Positions 47,037-55,705 of a DNA stretch of 64,000 nucleotides are shown here, piece after piece. The notes under the pieces are model-generated. The model did no database searches and had not been told where the DNA came from. It saw only the letters and a list, made by a program, of their open reading frames with translations. The stretch is taken from assembly GCA_022819985.1 (NCBI GenBank), contig JAJEGH010000028.1, forward strand, positions 1 through 64,000. The letters are read 5' to 3'. The stretch comes from Alphaproteobacteria bacterium. GTDB lineage: Bacteria > Pseudomonadota > Alphaproteobacteria > Bin65. How positions within the stretch are numbered: the first letter of the stretch is position 1; the number at the start of each line of letters is the position of its first letter. A program made the translations under genes and the position numbers.

Positions 47037-47290
47037 CGTCATTTCGGCCGGAGCGAACCGCAGAGCCTGCCTTGAGCTTGCCGAAGGCTTCACGGAGCGG
47101 AGAAATCTGCCCGGAGACCGACCGTTGCCCGATGCAGTGTGTGAGGAGGGGCCGTGCCGGGACAGATTTCTCCACTACGCGGGCTGGCGCCCGCTCCGGT
47201 CGAAATGACGATGGGGGGCGGGCTGGCGCCTGCTCCGGTCGAAATGACGATCGGGGGGCGGGCTGGCGCCCGCTCCGGTCGAAGTGACGG
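47037..47290. repeat. REP-like element with a 39/40-bp tandem extension
   Basis: CGTCATTTCGGCCGG at 47037 and CGGTCGAAATGACG at 47197-47210 bound an element like 15909-16066. The right end is then repeated at 47236 and 47276 (periods 39 and 40), each with GGGCTGGCGCC(T/C)GCTCC. Confidence 0.8.
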
Positions 47291-47431
47291 GGTGGAAATG
47301 CGGGCCGCTGTGGACGAGGATCGGGGTTTGCGTGCAGACGGGTTCCCGGCCACAATGGCGGCGCGCGGTGCCCCGGCGGGCGGCGCATTGATCGAAGAAC
47401 GGCGGCAACGCCGCACTACCGGGCCGGAGCC

Positions 47432-47758
47432 ATGCTTGCCACTGCCAAATTCGCCATCGGCCAGGTCGTCAGACACCGGCTCTACCCGTTCCGCGGCGTG
47501 ATCTTCGACGTCGATCCCGAATTCGCGAATACCGAGGAATGGTGGCAATCGATCCCCGAAGAGGTCCGGCCGCGCAAGGACCAGCCCTTCTACCATCTGC
47601 TCGCCGAGAATGCGGAGACGACCTACACGGCCTATGTCTCGGAACAGAACCTGCTGCCCGACGACACCGGCAAGCCGGTCGGCCATCCCAAGGTCAAGAG
47701 CATGTTCGGCGAGTTCGGCGGCGACCATTACGAAATCCGCAAGGACATCGCGCATTGA
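47432..47758 (+). CDS. hspQ: Heat shock protein HspQ
   Basis: 108 aa, the family length. KFAIGQVVRHRLYPFRGVIFDVDPEF (5-30), DQPFYHLLAENAETTYTAYVSEQNLLPD and HPKVKSMFGEF are HspQ signatures. HspQ is a small hemimethylated-DNA-binding-like protein that modulates Lon and is heat-induced. It is followed directly by an antitoxin relic. No sigma-32-like promoter was recognised upstream, where the REP element ends. Confidence 0.92.
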   Translation: MLATAKFAIGQVVRHRLYPFRGVIFDVDPEFANTEEWWQSIPEEVRPRKDQPFYHLLAENAETTYTAYVSEQNLLPDDTGKPVGHPKVKSMFGEFGGDHYEIRKDIAH

Positions 47759-47775
47759 GGGCAGGGCAGAACGCT

Positions 47776-47943
47776 GTGCCGTTTCCGGCGAAAACTCCCA
47801 ACGACGAGACCTGCGAGGCGCTCCGGCAGGCTGCGCAAGACGAGGACCTCACCGAATACGCTCGTCTCGACGACCTCAAGACCGCGCACGGCCGGCAGAG
47901 CGCCGACAAGAGCCGGCGCCGGGACCGAGGCCGGACCGGCTAA
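47776..47943 (+). pseudogene. RelB/DinJ-type antitoxin relic (C-terminal half only)
   Basis: The open frame reads VPFPAKTPNDETCEALRQAA, then LTEYARLDDLKTAHG. This corresponds to the C-terminal toxin-binding part of RelB/DinJ antitoxins (LPF..kiPN.eT..Al.ea..g..lteY.sld.L). The N-terminal ribbon-helix-helix is missing because the sequence runs directly out of hspQ. No RelE/YafQ toxin follows; the Nudix gene is convergent. It could be translated from GTG 47776 as a 55-aa peptide, but a truncated relic is more likely. Confidence 0.6.
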
Positions 47944-47975
47944 CCGGCCGTCCCCGACGGGCCGCCGCCTGCCGC

Positions 47976-48692
47976 TCAGTCGTAGCGCACGAAGGGGCGG
48001 TCGAGGCGGTAGGCGAACAGGGGGACGGTCTCAGCGTCGGGATCGGCCAGCCGGCGCTGGATTTCGCCGAGCATGAAATGGGTGACGTCGAGCAGGCCGA
48101 AATCGTCGGCCCGTTCGATCGGGATCCATTGCAGGTCCGACAGCTCGCCCGAGCCACCGATCCCGCCATCTTCCGGCCGGTACGTCGCCATGAAGAAACG
48201 GGCGTGGAAGCGGATCGGGCTGTAGGGCGACGTGATGGCCCGGGCGAGGTAGGTCAGGCGCGCCAGGTCCGGCGCCTTGCCGAGAGCGCGCATTTCGCGC
48301 CAGGTCTCGTCGTCGGCCGCGCCGACATCGCCGTCCGCCGCCAGCAGCAGGCCGGTTTCCTCGAAAGTTTCGCGGATCGCCGCCATACCGAGCGCCTGCG
48401 CCTTGGCGGCATTGCCGCGCAGGCCCATTTTCGCGACTGGCGCGGCGAGCGGCGTCGCGGGCTGCGCCTCCCAGTCATGGCTGTCGAGCCGGCCGCCCGG
48501 AAAGACGAAGGAGCCGGGCACGAATTTCGCCCGGTTGGACCGCTGTCCCATCAGAATTTCCGGTCCGTCCGGCCCGCTGCGGACCAGGATCAGCGTCGCG
48601 GCGTCCCGCGGCGTGACCGGCCTGCCCTCATGGCGTTTGCGCGGATGGCCGAGCCGGTGCGACAGGGTGAAGTTCCGGGTTCTGGGCGGCAT
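47976..48692 (-). CDS. Nudix hydrolase with expanded box (NUDT19-like)
   Basis: 238 aa. The Nudix box is split: GSFVFPGGRLDSHDWEA, an insert of about 25 residues, then GMAAIRETFEETGLLLA with REXXEEXG intact. This expansion is typical of the branch near NUDT19/NUDT7, which cleaves CoA and acyl-CoA. Lies upstream of no obvious partner; the neighbouring crotonase gene is in the same direction 48 bp before its start, so a CoA-related pairing is possible. Confidence 0.88.
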   Translation of the reverse strand: MPPRTRNFTLSHRLGHPRKRHEGRPVTPRDAATLILVRSGPDGPEILMGQRSNRAKFVPGSFVFPGGRLDSHDWEAQPATPLAAPVAKMGLRGNAAKAQALGMAAIRETFEETGLLLAADGDVGAADDETWREMRALGKAPDLARLTYLARAITSPYSPIRFHARFFMATYRPEDGGIGGSGELSDLQWIPIERADDFGLLDVTHFMLGEIQRRLADPDAETVPLFAYRLDRPFVRYD

Positions 48693-48740
48693 GGGCTCTC
48701 GTCGTCGGCCGGCAGCCGCGCCGGCGGGATCGGAGGGGGA

Positions 48741-49523
48741 TCAGATATCGTCGAACGCGCCGCTGCGGCCCTTGCCGCCGGCAAAGCGCGTCGCACCGCC
48801 CACGGCCTCCCGCTTCAGCGGCACGACGCCTTCCCGGCCTTCATAGCGCAGCGCCTCGTCGAGCGGCATGCCCCATTGGCGAATGGCGCTCATGCGGTCT
48901 GTCTGCATGCAGAGTTGCGGAAAGCGGGCGAGCTCGTCGGCCAGCGCGACGGCGGCTTCCAAGGCGGCGCCCTTCGGAACCAGCCGGTTGGCCAGGCCGA
49001 ACTCCAGGGCTTCCGGGCCGCGCACCGGCCGGCCGGTCAGGATCATATCCATGGCCCGGCTGTGGCCGATCAGCCGCGGCAGGCGGACGGTGCCGCCGTC
49101 GATCAGCGGCACACCCCAGCGCCGGCAGTAGACGCCGAACACGGCATCCTCCGCCGCAACGCGCAGATCGCACCACAAGGCCAGCTCCAGCCCGCCGGCG
49201 ACGGCCGGCCCCTCGACCGCGGCAATCACCGGCTTGTCGAGCAGCAGGCGCGACGGACCCATGGGGCCAACGCCTTCCGGCTCGTAGGCGATTGCGCCCT
49301 GCGAGGCGGACAGAGCCTTGAGGTCGTAGCCGGCGCAGAAGGCGCCGTCCGCCCCGGTGAACACGGCGACATCCGCCGAATCGTCGTCGGCAAAGGCGAG
49401 GAACGCATCGCGTAGGGCCTCGGCGGTCGGCGGGTCGACCGCGTTGCGGACCCCGGGGCGGTCGATCGTGACGATGCGGACCCGTCCGCGCGTCTCGACG
49501 ACGACGTTCTGGTATTCGGCCAT
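48741..49523 (-). CDS. Enoyl-CoA hydratase/isomerase (crotonase) family protein
   Basis: 260 aa. IVTIDRPGVRNAVD, the oxyanion-hole block AVFTGADGAFCAGYDLKAL and KPVIAAVEGPAVAGGLELALWCDLRVAAEDAVFGV are crotonase hallmarks. Glu positions for hydratase chemistry are not both obvious (VYCRRWGVPLIDGGT in the second site), so the reaction may be isomerase- or hydrolase-like. It likely shares a transcript with the Nudix gene downstream. Confidence 0.88.
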   Translation of the reverse strand: MAEYQNVVVETRGRVRIVTIDRPGVRNAVDPPTAEALRDAFLAFADDDSADVAVFTGADGAFCAGYDLKALSASQGAIAYEPEGVGPMGPSRLLLDKPVIAAVEGPAVAGGLELALWCDLRVAAEDAVFGVYCRRWGVPLIDGGTVRLPRLIGHSRAMDMILTGRPVRGPEALEFGLANRLVPKGAALEAAVALADELARFPQLCMQTDRMSAIRQWGMPLDEALRYEGREGVVPLKREAVGGATRFAGGKGRSGAFDDI

Positions 49524-49576
49524 GCGGTGTACAACTCCTGATCGGCGGCGGCATGCCGGCCGTTTCGGCGCAAACT

Positions 49577-50143
49577 TCAGCGTCTGCCCTTGCCCTTCTT
49601 CTTCTTTTTCGGCTTCCTGGCGCGCGCTTCGAGCCGGGCGACCTTCGCGCCCATTTTCATCAGGGTCTCGAGCTTGGACTGCGGCAGTTCCCGCACATCC
49701 TCGTACCAGCCGCCCGCGGCTTCGAGAAAGTCGTGCATGGACCGAATCCGGGCGACGGCGTCTTTACCGATGGCATCGTCGGTCCGGGCGTCCGACAGGC
49801 ATCCGGCCAACGCCTCGATCGCCGGATCGATCTCCCGCCTCTTGCGTGCGTCCGCGACGCGGGCGGCGGCCGTCCACAAATCGGTCTCGGCGACGAAATG
49901 ATCGCGCCGGTCACCGATCGCGTGGGTCCGGGCGATCAGGCCCCAGGATTGCAGTTCCCGGATGCTGGTGCTGACGTTCGAGCGGGCGACCTTCAGCGTG
50001 CCGGCGATCTCGTCGGCCGGCAGCGGCGTGCCGGCGACGTAAAGCAGGGCATAGATCTGCGCGACCGTCCGGTTCAGCCCCCAGCGCGAGCCCATCTCGC
50101 CCCAATGGAGAATGAAGGATTCCATGACCGGAGAAAGCTGCAC
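49577..50143 (-). CDS. GbsR/MarR-family transcriptional regulator
   Basis: 188 aa. GTG 50143 is chosen because AGGAGG lies 5 bp upstream. The winged helix runs NRTVAQIYALLYVAGTPLPADEIAGTLKVARSNVSTSIRELQSWGLI, typical of GbsR-like regulators. The C-terminal tail is Lys-rich (RKPKKKKKGKG). An 18-bp palindrome (50157-50174) sits immediately upstream of its ribosome site and is a likely autoregulatory operator. Confidence 0.87.
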   Translation of the reverse strand: MQLSPVMESFILHWGEMGSRWGLNRTVAQIYALLYVAGTPLPADEIAGTLKVARSNVSTSIRELQSWGLIARTHAIGDRRDHFVAETDLWTAAARVADARKRREIDPAIEALAGCLSDARTDDAIGKDAVARIRSMHDFLEAAGGWYEDVRELPQSKLETLMKMGAKVARLEARARKPKKKKKGKGRR

Positions 50144-50156
50144 GGCGCCCTCCTTA

Positions 50157-50174
50157 TTTCGGAATATTCTGAAA
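50157..50174. promoter_or_regulatory. Palindrome TTTCGGAATATTCTGAAA upstream of the GbsR-like gene
   Basis: Near-perfect 18-bp palindrome around GAATATTC, 14 bp from the GTG start and overlapping the leader. It lies in a strongly AT-rich patch (50150-50210). Binding there would block expression of the regulator gene. Assignment to this regulator is inference from position. Confidence 0.6.
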
Positions 50175-50227
50175 CATCGTATCATAATGGAAAATAAAGT
50201 CAATGAGCGGCGATTGGCGTCGGCTGC

Positions 50228-51583
50228 CTATCGCGCGACCCCGGTGTTGTCTACAAGGCGTAAACGCAGGGTGCCGATGTCCGAATGCCGCCCCGCCGTG
50301 ACGCGGGTGCGCCGCCCGCTGTCGCCGAACAGCCATCGCTCCTCTTCCGGCGGCAGAACCGCCGGATAATAGTCCGCCGGCGGCAGATCGCCGAAGGAGA
50401 CCCGCCCGGTCGCGTCCGTCCTGGAAACCCGATGCAACGGCCGTCCGTGACAGGGCGAGCGGCCGCCCCGCAGAACCCGGCCCGGCGGCGCCGCGCAAAT
50501 GTCGACACGCGCGTTTGCAAGGACGCCGCCGCCTTGCCGGACAAGGCTAAACGCGAGACGGCCCGGCGGTTTGGCGAGCGGCCGGGGCAGGCCGGCACCG
50601 GCGCCCAGCACCGCAACGCCGGCCAGGTCGTTGGACGGCAATGCAGAATCCGCCATGCGCCGCCAGTGCCATTTTCCGCCGTCGTAAACGCCGAGGCCGT
50701 AGCGGGTTGCGGCCCATATCCGGCCCCTGTCGTCCGCCGCCAGGCCCTTTACCGGCGCGGCCAGCGCAAACCGTGTCCAGAATTCGTCGCGATACCGGGT
50801 AATCCGGCCGAAATAGCCCAGCCAGAGGGCGCCGTCCGGGCCATCGGCCATGACATTGGCGCTGCCGGGACCGGCTGTGTCGTTCCAGCCGTCGCCGTGC
50901 CTCCGGGCGAGACCGCGATCGTGCGCCAGCCACAGGCTGCCGTCGCGGCCGGCATGGACGCCGGTCAGGCGCCAACGGGCCGGCAGGCCGGCGCCGGCTC
51001 TGAAGAGTTGCCACTCCGCGCCGTCGAAACGGGCCGCTATTCTCCTGCCGGCCACCACCCAGAGATTGCCGTTTCGCGCGGCTGCCAGCCCGTCGATCCA
51101 GCCGGCCCGGGCGGCGGTCAGCACCTTGTCGATGCCGGGGCTGAGCCAGGTCCGGCCCGTCCATTTCGCCAGTGTACGGCCGCCGGTTATCCAATAGCCG
51201 CCGGCCGGGTCGCAGGCGATCCGCCGGGCCGGACCGCCTGGCGTCCAATGGGTCAGGAGGCGGCGCTCGCCATCGAATTCATGCAGCCGCCGGCCGGTGG
51301 AAACGACGATCCGGCCGTGGCAAGCCGCAATGGCGTAAACGAAATCGGAATTCAGCGCGCCGCCTGCCTCGGTCCATCGCGTCCAGGCGCCACCGGCCAG
51401 GCAGGCGACGCCAAAACCTCTCGTGCCGACACAGACCCGGCCCGGCCCGGCGGTTTCCCGGTCTGCAGCTGCCGATTGCGCACTCGCGGCGCCGACGTCC
51501 AGAGCCATCGCCGCTGCGGCGGCGCCTGCTGCGAAGCGCCTCAGGGCACACCGAAGCCGGCCGGATACCGGGCGGGAACGCAT
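50228..51583 (-). CDS. Secreted beta-propeller protein with C-terminal carboxypeptidase-regulatory-like domain
   Basis: 451 aa. The N-terminus has an Arg-rich leader and hydrophobic run (FAAGAAAAAMALDVGAASA) ending near ASAQ. The middle carries repeated WxG/D blades of the two-component-regulator-propeller type (GRIWAATRYGLGVYDGGKW, GNLWVVAGRRIAARFDGAEW, GSLWLAHDRGLARRHGDGW). The C-terminal ~110 residues (ANARVDICAAPPGRVL to TGRVSFGDLPPADYY) look like a CarboxypepD-regulatory/CNA-B Ig-like fold. No kinase domain is attached. Role unknown; probably periplasmic or extracellular sensing or binding. Confidence 0.75.
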   Translation of the reverse strand: MRSRPVSGRLRCALRRFAAGAAAAAMALDVGAASAQSAAADRETAGPGRVCVGTRGFGVACLAGGAWTRWTEAGGALNSDFVYAIAACHGRIVVSTGRRLHEFDGERRLLTHWTPGGPARRIACDPAGGYWITGGRTLAKWTGRTWLSPGIDKVLTAARAGWIDGLAAARNGNLWVVAGRRIAARFDGAEWQLFRAGAGLPARWRLTGVHAGRDGSLWLAHDRGLARRHGDGWNDTAGPGSANVMADGPDGALWLGYFGRITRYRDEFWTRFALAAPVKGLAADDRGRIWAATRYGLGVYDGGKWHWRRMADSALPSNDLAGVAVLGAGAGLPRPLAKPPGRLAFSLVRQGGGVLANARVDICAAPPGRVLRGGRSPCHGRPLHRVSRTDATGRVSFGDLPPADYYPAVLPPEEERWLFGDSGRRTRVTAGRHSDIGTLRLRLVDNTGVAR

Positions 51584-51635
51584 TCGCCGTTCGGCGGATC
51601 GGCCGACCGAAAGGAAAGGCCCCGGCGCAGCGGTG

Positions 51636-52193
51636 TCAGCCAGCGGCCAGCAGGACTTCGGCGGCCTGCTTCGCCCGGGCGGCGGTCGAGCGGTCGTCGG
51701 TCAACTGGGCGACGACGGTGGCCCCTTCCACGAGCATGTAGACTTCTCCGGCGATCCGCCCCGGATCGGGCGCGCCAGCGGCCTCGGCCAGTGTCCGGAT
51801 CAGGGCGAGCAGACGCCCCTTGTGCGCGAGCGCCGCGCGATGGACCGGGTCATCGTGATCGTCGAATTCGCCGGATGCTTTCAGGAACGGGCAACCGCAG
51901 AAATCTTTGCCGGCAAACCAGGCGTCCAGCGCATCGAACAAGGCGAGCAGGCCGTCTTCCGGCGCGGCGGCGCGCGCTTCGGTTTCGGCAGTGAGCCACG
52001 CGATATGCTCTTCGTCCCGCTTTTCCAGGGCCGCCAGGATCAGCGCCTCCTTGGAGCCGAAATGGTTGTACAGCGTCATCTTGGCGACCCCCGCTTCGGC
52101 AAGGACCGCCTCGATTCCCGTTGTGCGATAACCGTGGCGGGTGAACAGCCGGAGCGCTGCATCGACCAACCGGTCTTTCTTCCTGAGGCTCAT
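51636..52193 (-). CDS. TetR/AcrR-family transcriptional regulator
   Basis: 185 aa. ATG 52193 has GGAG 9 bp upstream; a GTG five codons earlier also exists. The HTH is KDRLVDAALRLFTRHGYRTTGIEAVLAEAGVAKMTLYNHFGSKEALILAAL. The ligand domain has a CGCPFLKASGEF segment (CxC), as in a well-known TetR branch with C-terminal domain TetR_C_6/16. The inverted repeat at 52232-52260 is a likely own operator. Confidence 0.9.
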   Translation of the reverse strand: MSLRKKDRLVDAALRLFTRHGYRTTGIEAVLAEAGVAKMTLYNHFGSKEALILAALEKRDEEHIAWLTAETEARAAAPEDGLLALFDALDAWFAGKDFCGCPFLKASGEFDDHDDPVHRAALAHKGRLLALIRTLAEAAGAPDPGRIAGEVYMLVEGATVVAQLTDDRSTAARAKQAAEVLLAAG

Positions 52194-52231
52194 GGTCGGC
52201 GTCTCCACGCAATTCTTCGACGGGCGAAATC

Positions 52232-52260
52232 GGACAAAACTATACTATACCGTTTTGTCC
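52232..52260. promoter_or_regulatory. TetR operator candidate: GGACAAAAC-N11-GTTTTGTCC
   Basis: A perfect 9-bp inverted repeat whose 11-bp centre (TATACTATACC) also supplies a TATAGT-type -10 element for the minus strand, 39 bp before the tetR start. Repressor binding would hide the promoter. There is no divergent gene: the upstream SnoaL-like gene is on the same strand and ends 60 bp away. Confidence 0.7.
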
Positions 52261-52319
52261 AGTTTCGCGATTCGGAGTTCGACCTCCAGCCGGAAGATGT
52301 TTCGGAATGAACAGACCGG

Positions 52320-52739
52320 TCAATGCAAACGCCGGGTCGGCTCCGGAATGTCCCGGTCTTCCGCCTCGTCCATCGATACCGCCATGGGGCTCGCCTGGTG
52401 GTGGATCATGCGCCATTCGCCTTCCTCGTGCCGGAACATGTTGGTCGCCGCCAGAGTATGGCCGCCGAGATGCTCGTGGCACAGGACGATGGCGACATCG
52501 TCGAAAACGTAGGGCGTTGCGTTGCGGCACTCGATGGCGACATCCTGCTGGTGGGACAGGATCTGCCGCCAGCTGTTGAGGACCTCCTCCCGGTCCGTCA
52601 GGATGTCCCAGCCCGGATGGATGCAGGCGACCGGCGAGCGGACCGCCAGCAAATCCTCCAGCGCGCCGATATCCCGGTCGCGGAAAGCGCGATAGAATTC
52701 GCTGTTCGCCGTCAGCACCGCCCGGATGATCTCCCGCAA
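52320..52739 (-). CDS. SnoaL-like / NTF2-fold protein
   Basis: 139 aa. ANSEFYRAFRDRDIGALEDLLA, then CIHPGWDILTDREEVLNSWRQIL, then VAIVLCHEHLGGHTLAATNMFRHEEGEWRMIHHQASP follow the cone-shaped NTF2-like fold found in SnoaL and DUF4440 proteins. Members are isomerases, hydratases or of unknown role. Likely co-oriented with, but separately transcribed from, the TetR gene. Confidence 0.85.
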   Translation of the reverse strand: MREIIRAVLTANSEFYRAFRDRDIGALEDLLAVRSPVACIHPGWDILTDREEVLNSWRQILSHQQDVAIECRNATPYVFDDVAIVLCHEHLGGHTLAATNMFRHEEGEWRMIHHQASPMAVSMDEAEDRDIPEPTRRLH

Positions 52740-52926
52740 CTGCCCGCCTCCGGCCCTTTGTTCTTCGCGATGCGGCCCCGGTATCCGTTCTACGACGCCT
52801 GGCCGCGGTCGGTGCTTCCGGGCTGTATTGTGACCCAGGCGGCAAAGCCGTTCAACGTCGAACGGCTCCGACGTTTCGCAACCGCAGTGCAGGGCGGAGG
52901 GATCCGCGCCACGGCCGGCACGGCGA

Positions 52927-53325
52927 TCAGTCGGGGATCACCGCCGTGGTTTCGATTTCGACCATGGCGCCGGGCTCCATCAGGCCCTTGACCTCGATCA
53001 CGGCCATCGCCGGATAATGGCGGCCGATCGTATCGCGCCAGGCCTGGCCGACAGCGCGGGCGTCATCCAGATACGCCTTCTTGTCGGTAATGAACCAGGT
53101 CATCCGGACGATGTGGTCGGGCCGGGCGTTCGCCTCCTTCAGGATGGCCACGGTATTCTCCAGCGCTTGCCGGAACTGGGCCGTGAAATCGTCGGAGACG
53201 ACCTTTTCGGTGACCGGATCCCAGCCGATCTCGCCGGCGACGAATACCATGGTTCCTCTGGCGGCGACGCCGTTGGAATAGCCTTTGGCGCGCGGCCAGC
53301 CGGGCGGTTGCAGGAACTGCATCTC
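52927..53325 (-). CDS. RidA-family enamine/imine deaminase-like protein
   Basis: 132 aa from ATG 53325 (GGAG 10 bp upstream; TTG further out is less likely). GYSNGVAARGTMVFVAGEIGWDP and FRQALENTVAILKEANARPDHIVRMTWFITDK, then HYPAMAVIEVKGLMEPGAMVEIETTAV, match the Rid superfamily. The Arg used for catalysis in RidA sits in the GLMEPG.MVEIE region, where it is replaced, so this is a non-RidA subgroup. It faces an aryl-CoA cluster; deamination of an enamine intermediate of 2-aminobenzoyl-CoA breakdown would suit it (inference). Confidence 0.85.
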   Translation of the reverse strand, partial: EMQFLQPPGWPRAKGYSNGVAARGTMVFVAGEIGWDPVTEKVVSDDFTAQFRQALENTVAILKEANARPDHIVRMTWFITDKKAYLDDARAVGQAWRDTIGRHYPAMAVIEVKGLMEPGAMVEIETTAVIPD

Positions 53326-53492
53326 GGTCGCTCCAGGAATAAGGGCCAAGAATAAGGGGTAGACAGAAATTTTAGGCCTGAATATTTTATATCTAAACTA
53401 ATTTTCGGCTGTCCAGTCCCCGGTTTCGGCCGTTTCCGCTCCGTTGTCCTCCTTTCTCCCGGGCTCTGCCGCACGCAACCGACGCCATCGCA

Positions 53493-54287
53493 ATGACCGC
53501 TCTCCAGTCAAACCCGTTCGAGGCACAGCACGCGCTGGTCACCGGCGGCGGCCGCGGCATCGGTGCGGCGATCGCTGACGCCCTGGCAGCCAACGGCGCT
53601 GCGCTCACGCTGCTCGGCCGGACCGAGGCCACGCTGGAAGCCAAGCAGGCGGACCTGGCGGAGAATTTCGGCGTTGCCGCCGGAACCGCCGCCGCCGACG
53701 TTACCGACGAGGCCGCCGTCGAAACGGCATTCGCCAAGGCAGTCGCGGAACGCGGTCCGATCTCCATCCTTGTGAACAACGCCGGCCGCGGCGACAGCGC
53801 CCCCTTCAAGCGCACGACGACCGACTTTTTCATGCGCATGGTCGAAATCAACCTGCTGAGCACTTTCCTGTGCATCCGGCAGGTTCTCCCGGCGATGACG
53901 GAGGCGGGTTACGGTCGCATCGTCAATATCGCCTCGACGGCCGGCCTGGTCGGCTATCGTTATGTCACCGCCTATGTCGCCTCGAAGCACGGTGTGGTCG
54001 GCCTGACCCGGTCTCTGGCACTGGAGACGGCGAAGACCGGCGTGACAGTGAATGCGGTCTGCCCCGGCTATGTCGAAACCGACATGACCGCGGACACCAT
54101 CGCCAATATCGTCGAAAAGACCGGCATGGATGCCGAAGCGGCGCGGGCCCAGCTGGCGCAGGGCAATCCGCAGGGCCGCCTGATCGACCCGGCCGAGGTC
54201 GCCAATGCCGTGGTCTGGCTGGCGCGGCCCGACAGCGGCTCGATCACCGGCCAGTCCATCCCGGTGGCGGGCGGCGAGATCATGTGA
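53493..54287 (+). CDS. SDR-family 3-hydroxyacyl-CoA dehydrogenase-like enzyme
   Basis: 264 aa. TGGGRGIGAAIADAL (cofactor), NNAGRGD, NIASTAGLVGYRYVTAYVASKHGVVGLT with Tyr-xxx-Lys, and CPGYVETDMT. It is the first gene of a tightly packed cluster: marR starts inside its stop (TGATG). Such SDRs serve as 3-hydroxyacyl-CoA dehydrogenase in aminobenzoate-type beta-oxidation. Confidence 0.9.
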   Translation: MTALQSNPFEAQHALVTGGGRGIGAAIADALAANGAALTLLGRTEATLEAKQADLAENFGVAAGTAAADVTDEAAVETAFAKAVAERGPISILVNNAGRGDSAPFKRTTTDFFMRMVEINLLSTFLCIRQVLPAMTEAGYGRIVNIASTAGLVGYRYVTAYVASKHGVVGLTRSLALETAKTGVTVNAVCPGYVETDMTADTIANIVEKTGMDAEAARAQLAQGNPQGRLIDPAEVANAVVWLARPDSGSITGQSIPVAGGEIM

Positions 54288-54790
54288 TGGACGGCGACGT
54301 GAAACCGGGCGGCGACGTCGACCGCGAGACGGCGGCGACGGCGGACGACAAGCTGGAACTTCGGGTCTGGCTGCGCTTGCTGTCCTGCGCCAACCGGATC
54401 GAGCAGGATGTGCGCCAGGAATTGCGATCCGCATCCGGCATGACGCTGCCGCGCTTCGACCTGCTGTCGCAACTCGAACGCGCGCCGGACGGCCTGACGA
54501 TGGGCGAACTTTCCCGCCGGCTCATGGTCACCAGGGGCAACGTGACCGGTCTGATCGACCGGCTGGTCGAGGAAGGCCTCGTCGAGCGCACGCCGATGCC
54601 GAAGGACCGCCGGGCCCATATCGTCAGGCTGACGCCGGCGGGCGAAGCGGCTTTCGGCGAAATGCTGCCGAACCACGAGGCGGTGATTGCCGCCAAGCTG
54701 GGCGCCATGAAGCGGTCGGACCTGCGCCAGCTGCAGAGCCTTCTGGGCCGCCTGAAAGATCATCTGCACGACAAGGCGGCCGGCGGCTGA
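54287..54790 (+). CDS. MarR-family transcriptional regulator
   Basis: 167 aa. The winged helix reads LPRFDLLSQLERAPDGLTMGELSRRLMVTRGNVTGLIDRLVEEGLVERTPMPKDRRAHIVRLT, a standard MarR core with the DRR wing. Embedded within the aryl-CoA cluster and overlapping the SDR stop, it probably senses an aryl-CoA or acid ligand, as BadR/HcaR-like regulators do; ligand not shown. Confidence 0.92.
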   Translation: MDGDVKPGGDVDRETAATADDKLELRVWLRLLSCANRIEQDVRQELRSASGMTLPRFDLLSQLERAPDGLTMGELSRRLMVTRGNVTGLIDRLVEEGLVERTPMPKDRRAHIVRLTPAGEAAFGEMLPNHEAVIAAKLGAMKRSDLRQLQSLLGRLKDHLHDKAAGG

Positions 54791-54826
54791 GTGCCGCTTC
54801 CGTCCGCCGCACCTTCGAGGAAGCCG

Positions 54827-55705
54827 ATGCCCGAAACCGACATGCTCAAGCGTCACGGCCGCACCTTCGGCCAGATGCTGGAAGATACCTCGCCTGCGCT
54901 GGGCGCCGACTACAGACCGCGCCATTTCAAGTGGGAGGTCGATGGCAAGGTCGCCACGATCACGCTCAACCGGCCGGAAAAAAAGAACCCGTTGACCTTC
55001 GAAAGCTATGCCGAACTGCGCGACACCTTCCGGTCGCTGAGCTACGCCGAAGACGTCAGGGCGGTGGTGGTGACCGGCGCCGGCGGCAATTTCTGCACCG
55101 GCGGCGACGTCCACGAGATCATCGGCCCGCTGCTCGATCTGGACATGCCGGGCCTGCTCAACTTCACCCGCATGACCGGCGACCTGGTGAAGGCGATCCG
55201 CACCTGCCCGCAGCCGGTCATCGCCGCCATCGACGGCATCTGCGCCGGCGCCGGCGGGGCGATCGCCATGGCCTGCGATATCCGCTTCGGCACACCGGAA
55301 GCGAAGGTGCTCTACCTGTTCAACCGAGTGGGACTGGCCGGCTGCGACATGGGCGCCTGCGCGATACTCCCGCGCATAATCGGTCAGGGCCGGGCCGCCG
55401 AGCTGCTGTACACCGGCCGCGCCATGACAGGCGACGAAGGCGAGCGCTGGGGCTTCTATAACCGGCTGGTCGACGGCGCGGATCTGCTGGCAACGGCGCA
55501 GGCGTTTGCCGCGCGGCTGGCCGACGGGCCGACCTTCGGCAATTCCATGACCAAGAAGATGCTGGATATGGAATGGAATATGGGACTGGAGCAGTATATT
55601 GAGGCCGAGGCCCAAGCTCAGGCGATCTGCATGCAGACCCAAGATTACCATCGCGCCTACCACGCCTTCGTGGCCAAGGAAAAACCGGTATTCGCGGGCA
55701 ACTGA
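54827..55705 (+). CDS. Enoyl-CoA hydratase-family protein
   Basis: 292 aa from ATG 54827 (AGGAA 5 bp upstream); a GTG at 54791 abuts mar[42 protein letters not shown] (oxyanion hole) and [26 protein letters not shown] are crotonase motifs. The C-terminal [33 protein letters not shown] is typical. It likely hydrates or hydrolyses an alicyclic CoA intermediate in this cluster. The stop overlaps the acyl-CoA dehydrogenase start. Confidence 0.9.
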   Translation: MPETDMLKRHGRTFGQMLEDTSPALGADYRPRHFKWEVDGKVATITLNRPEKKNPLTFESYAELRDTFRSLSYAEDVRAVVVTGAGGNFCTGGDVHEIIGPLLDLDMPGLLNFTRMTGDLVKAIRTCPQPVIAAIDGICAGAGGAIAMACDIRFGTPEAKVLYLFNRVGLAGCDMGACAILPRIIGQGRAAELLYTGRAMTGDEGERWGFYNRLVDGADLLATAQAFAARLADGPTFGNSMTKKMLDMEWNMGLEQYIEAEAQAQAICMQTQDYHRAYHAFVAKEKPVFAGN

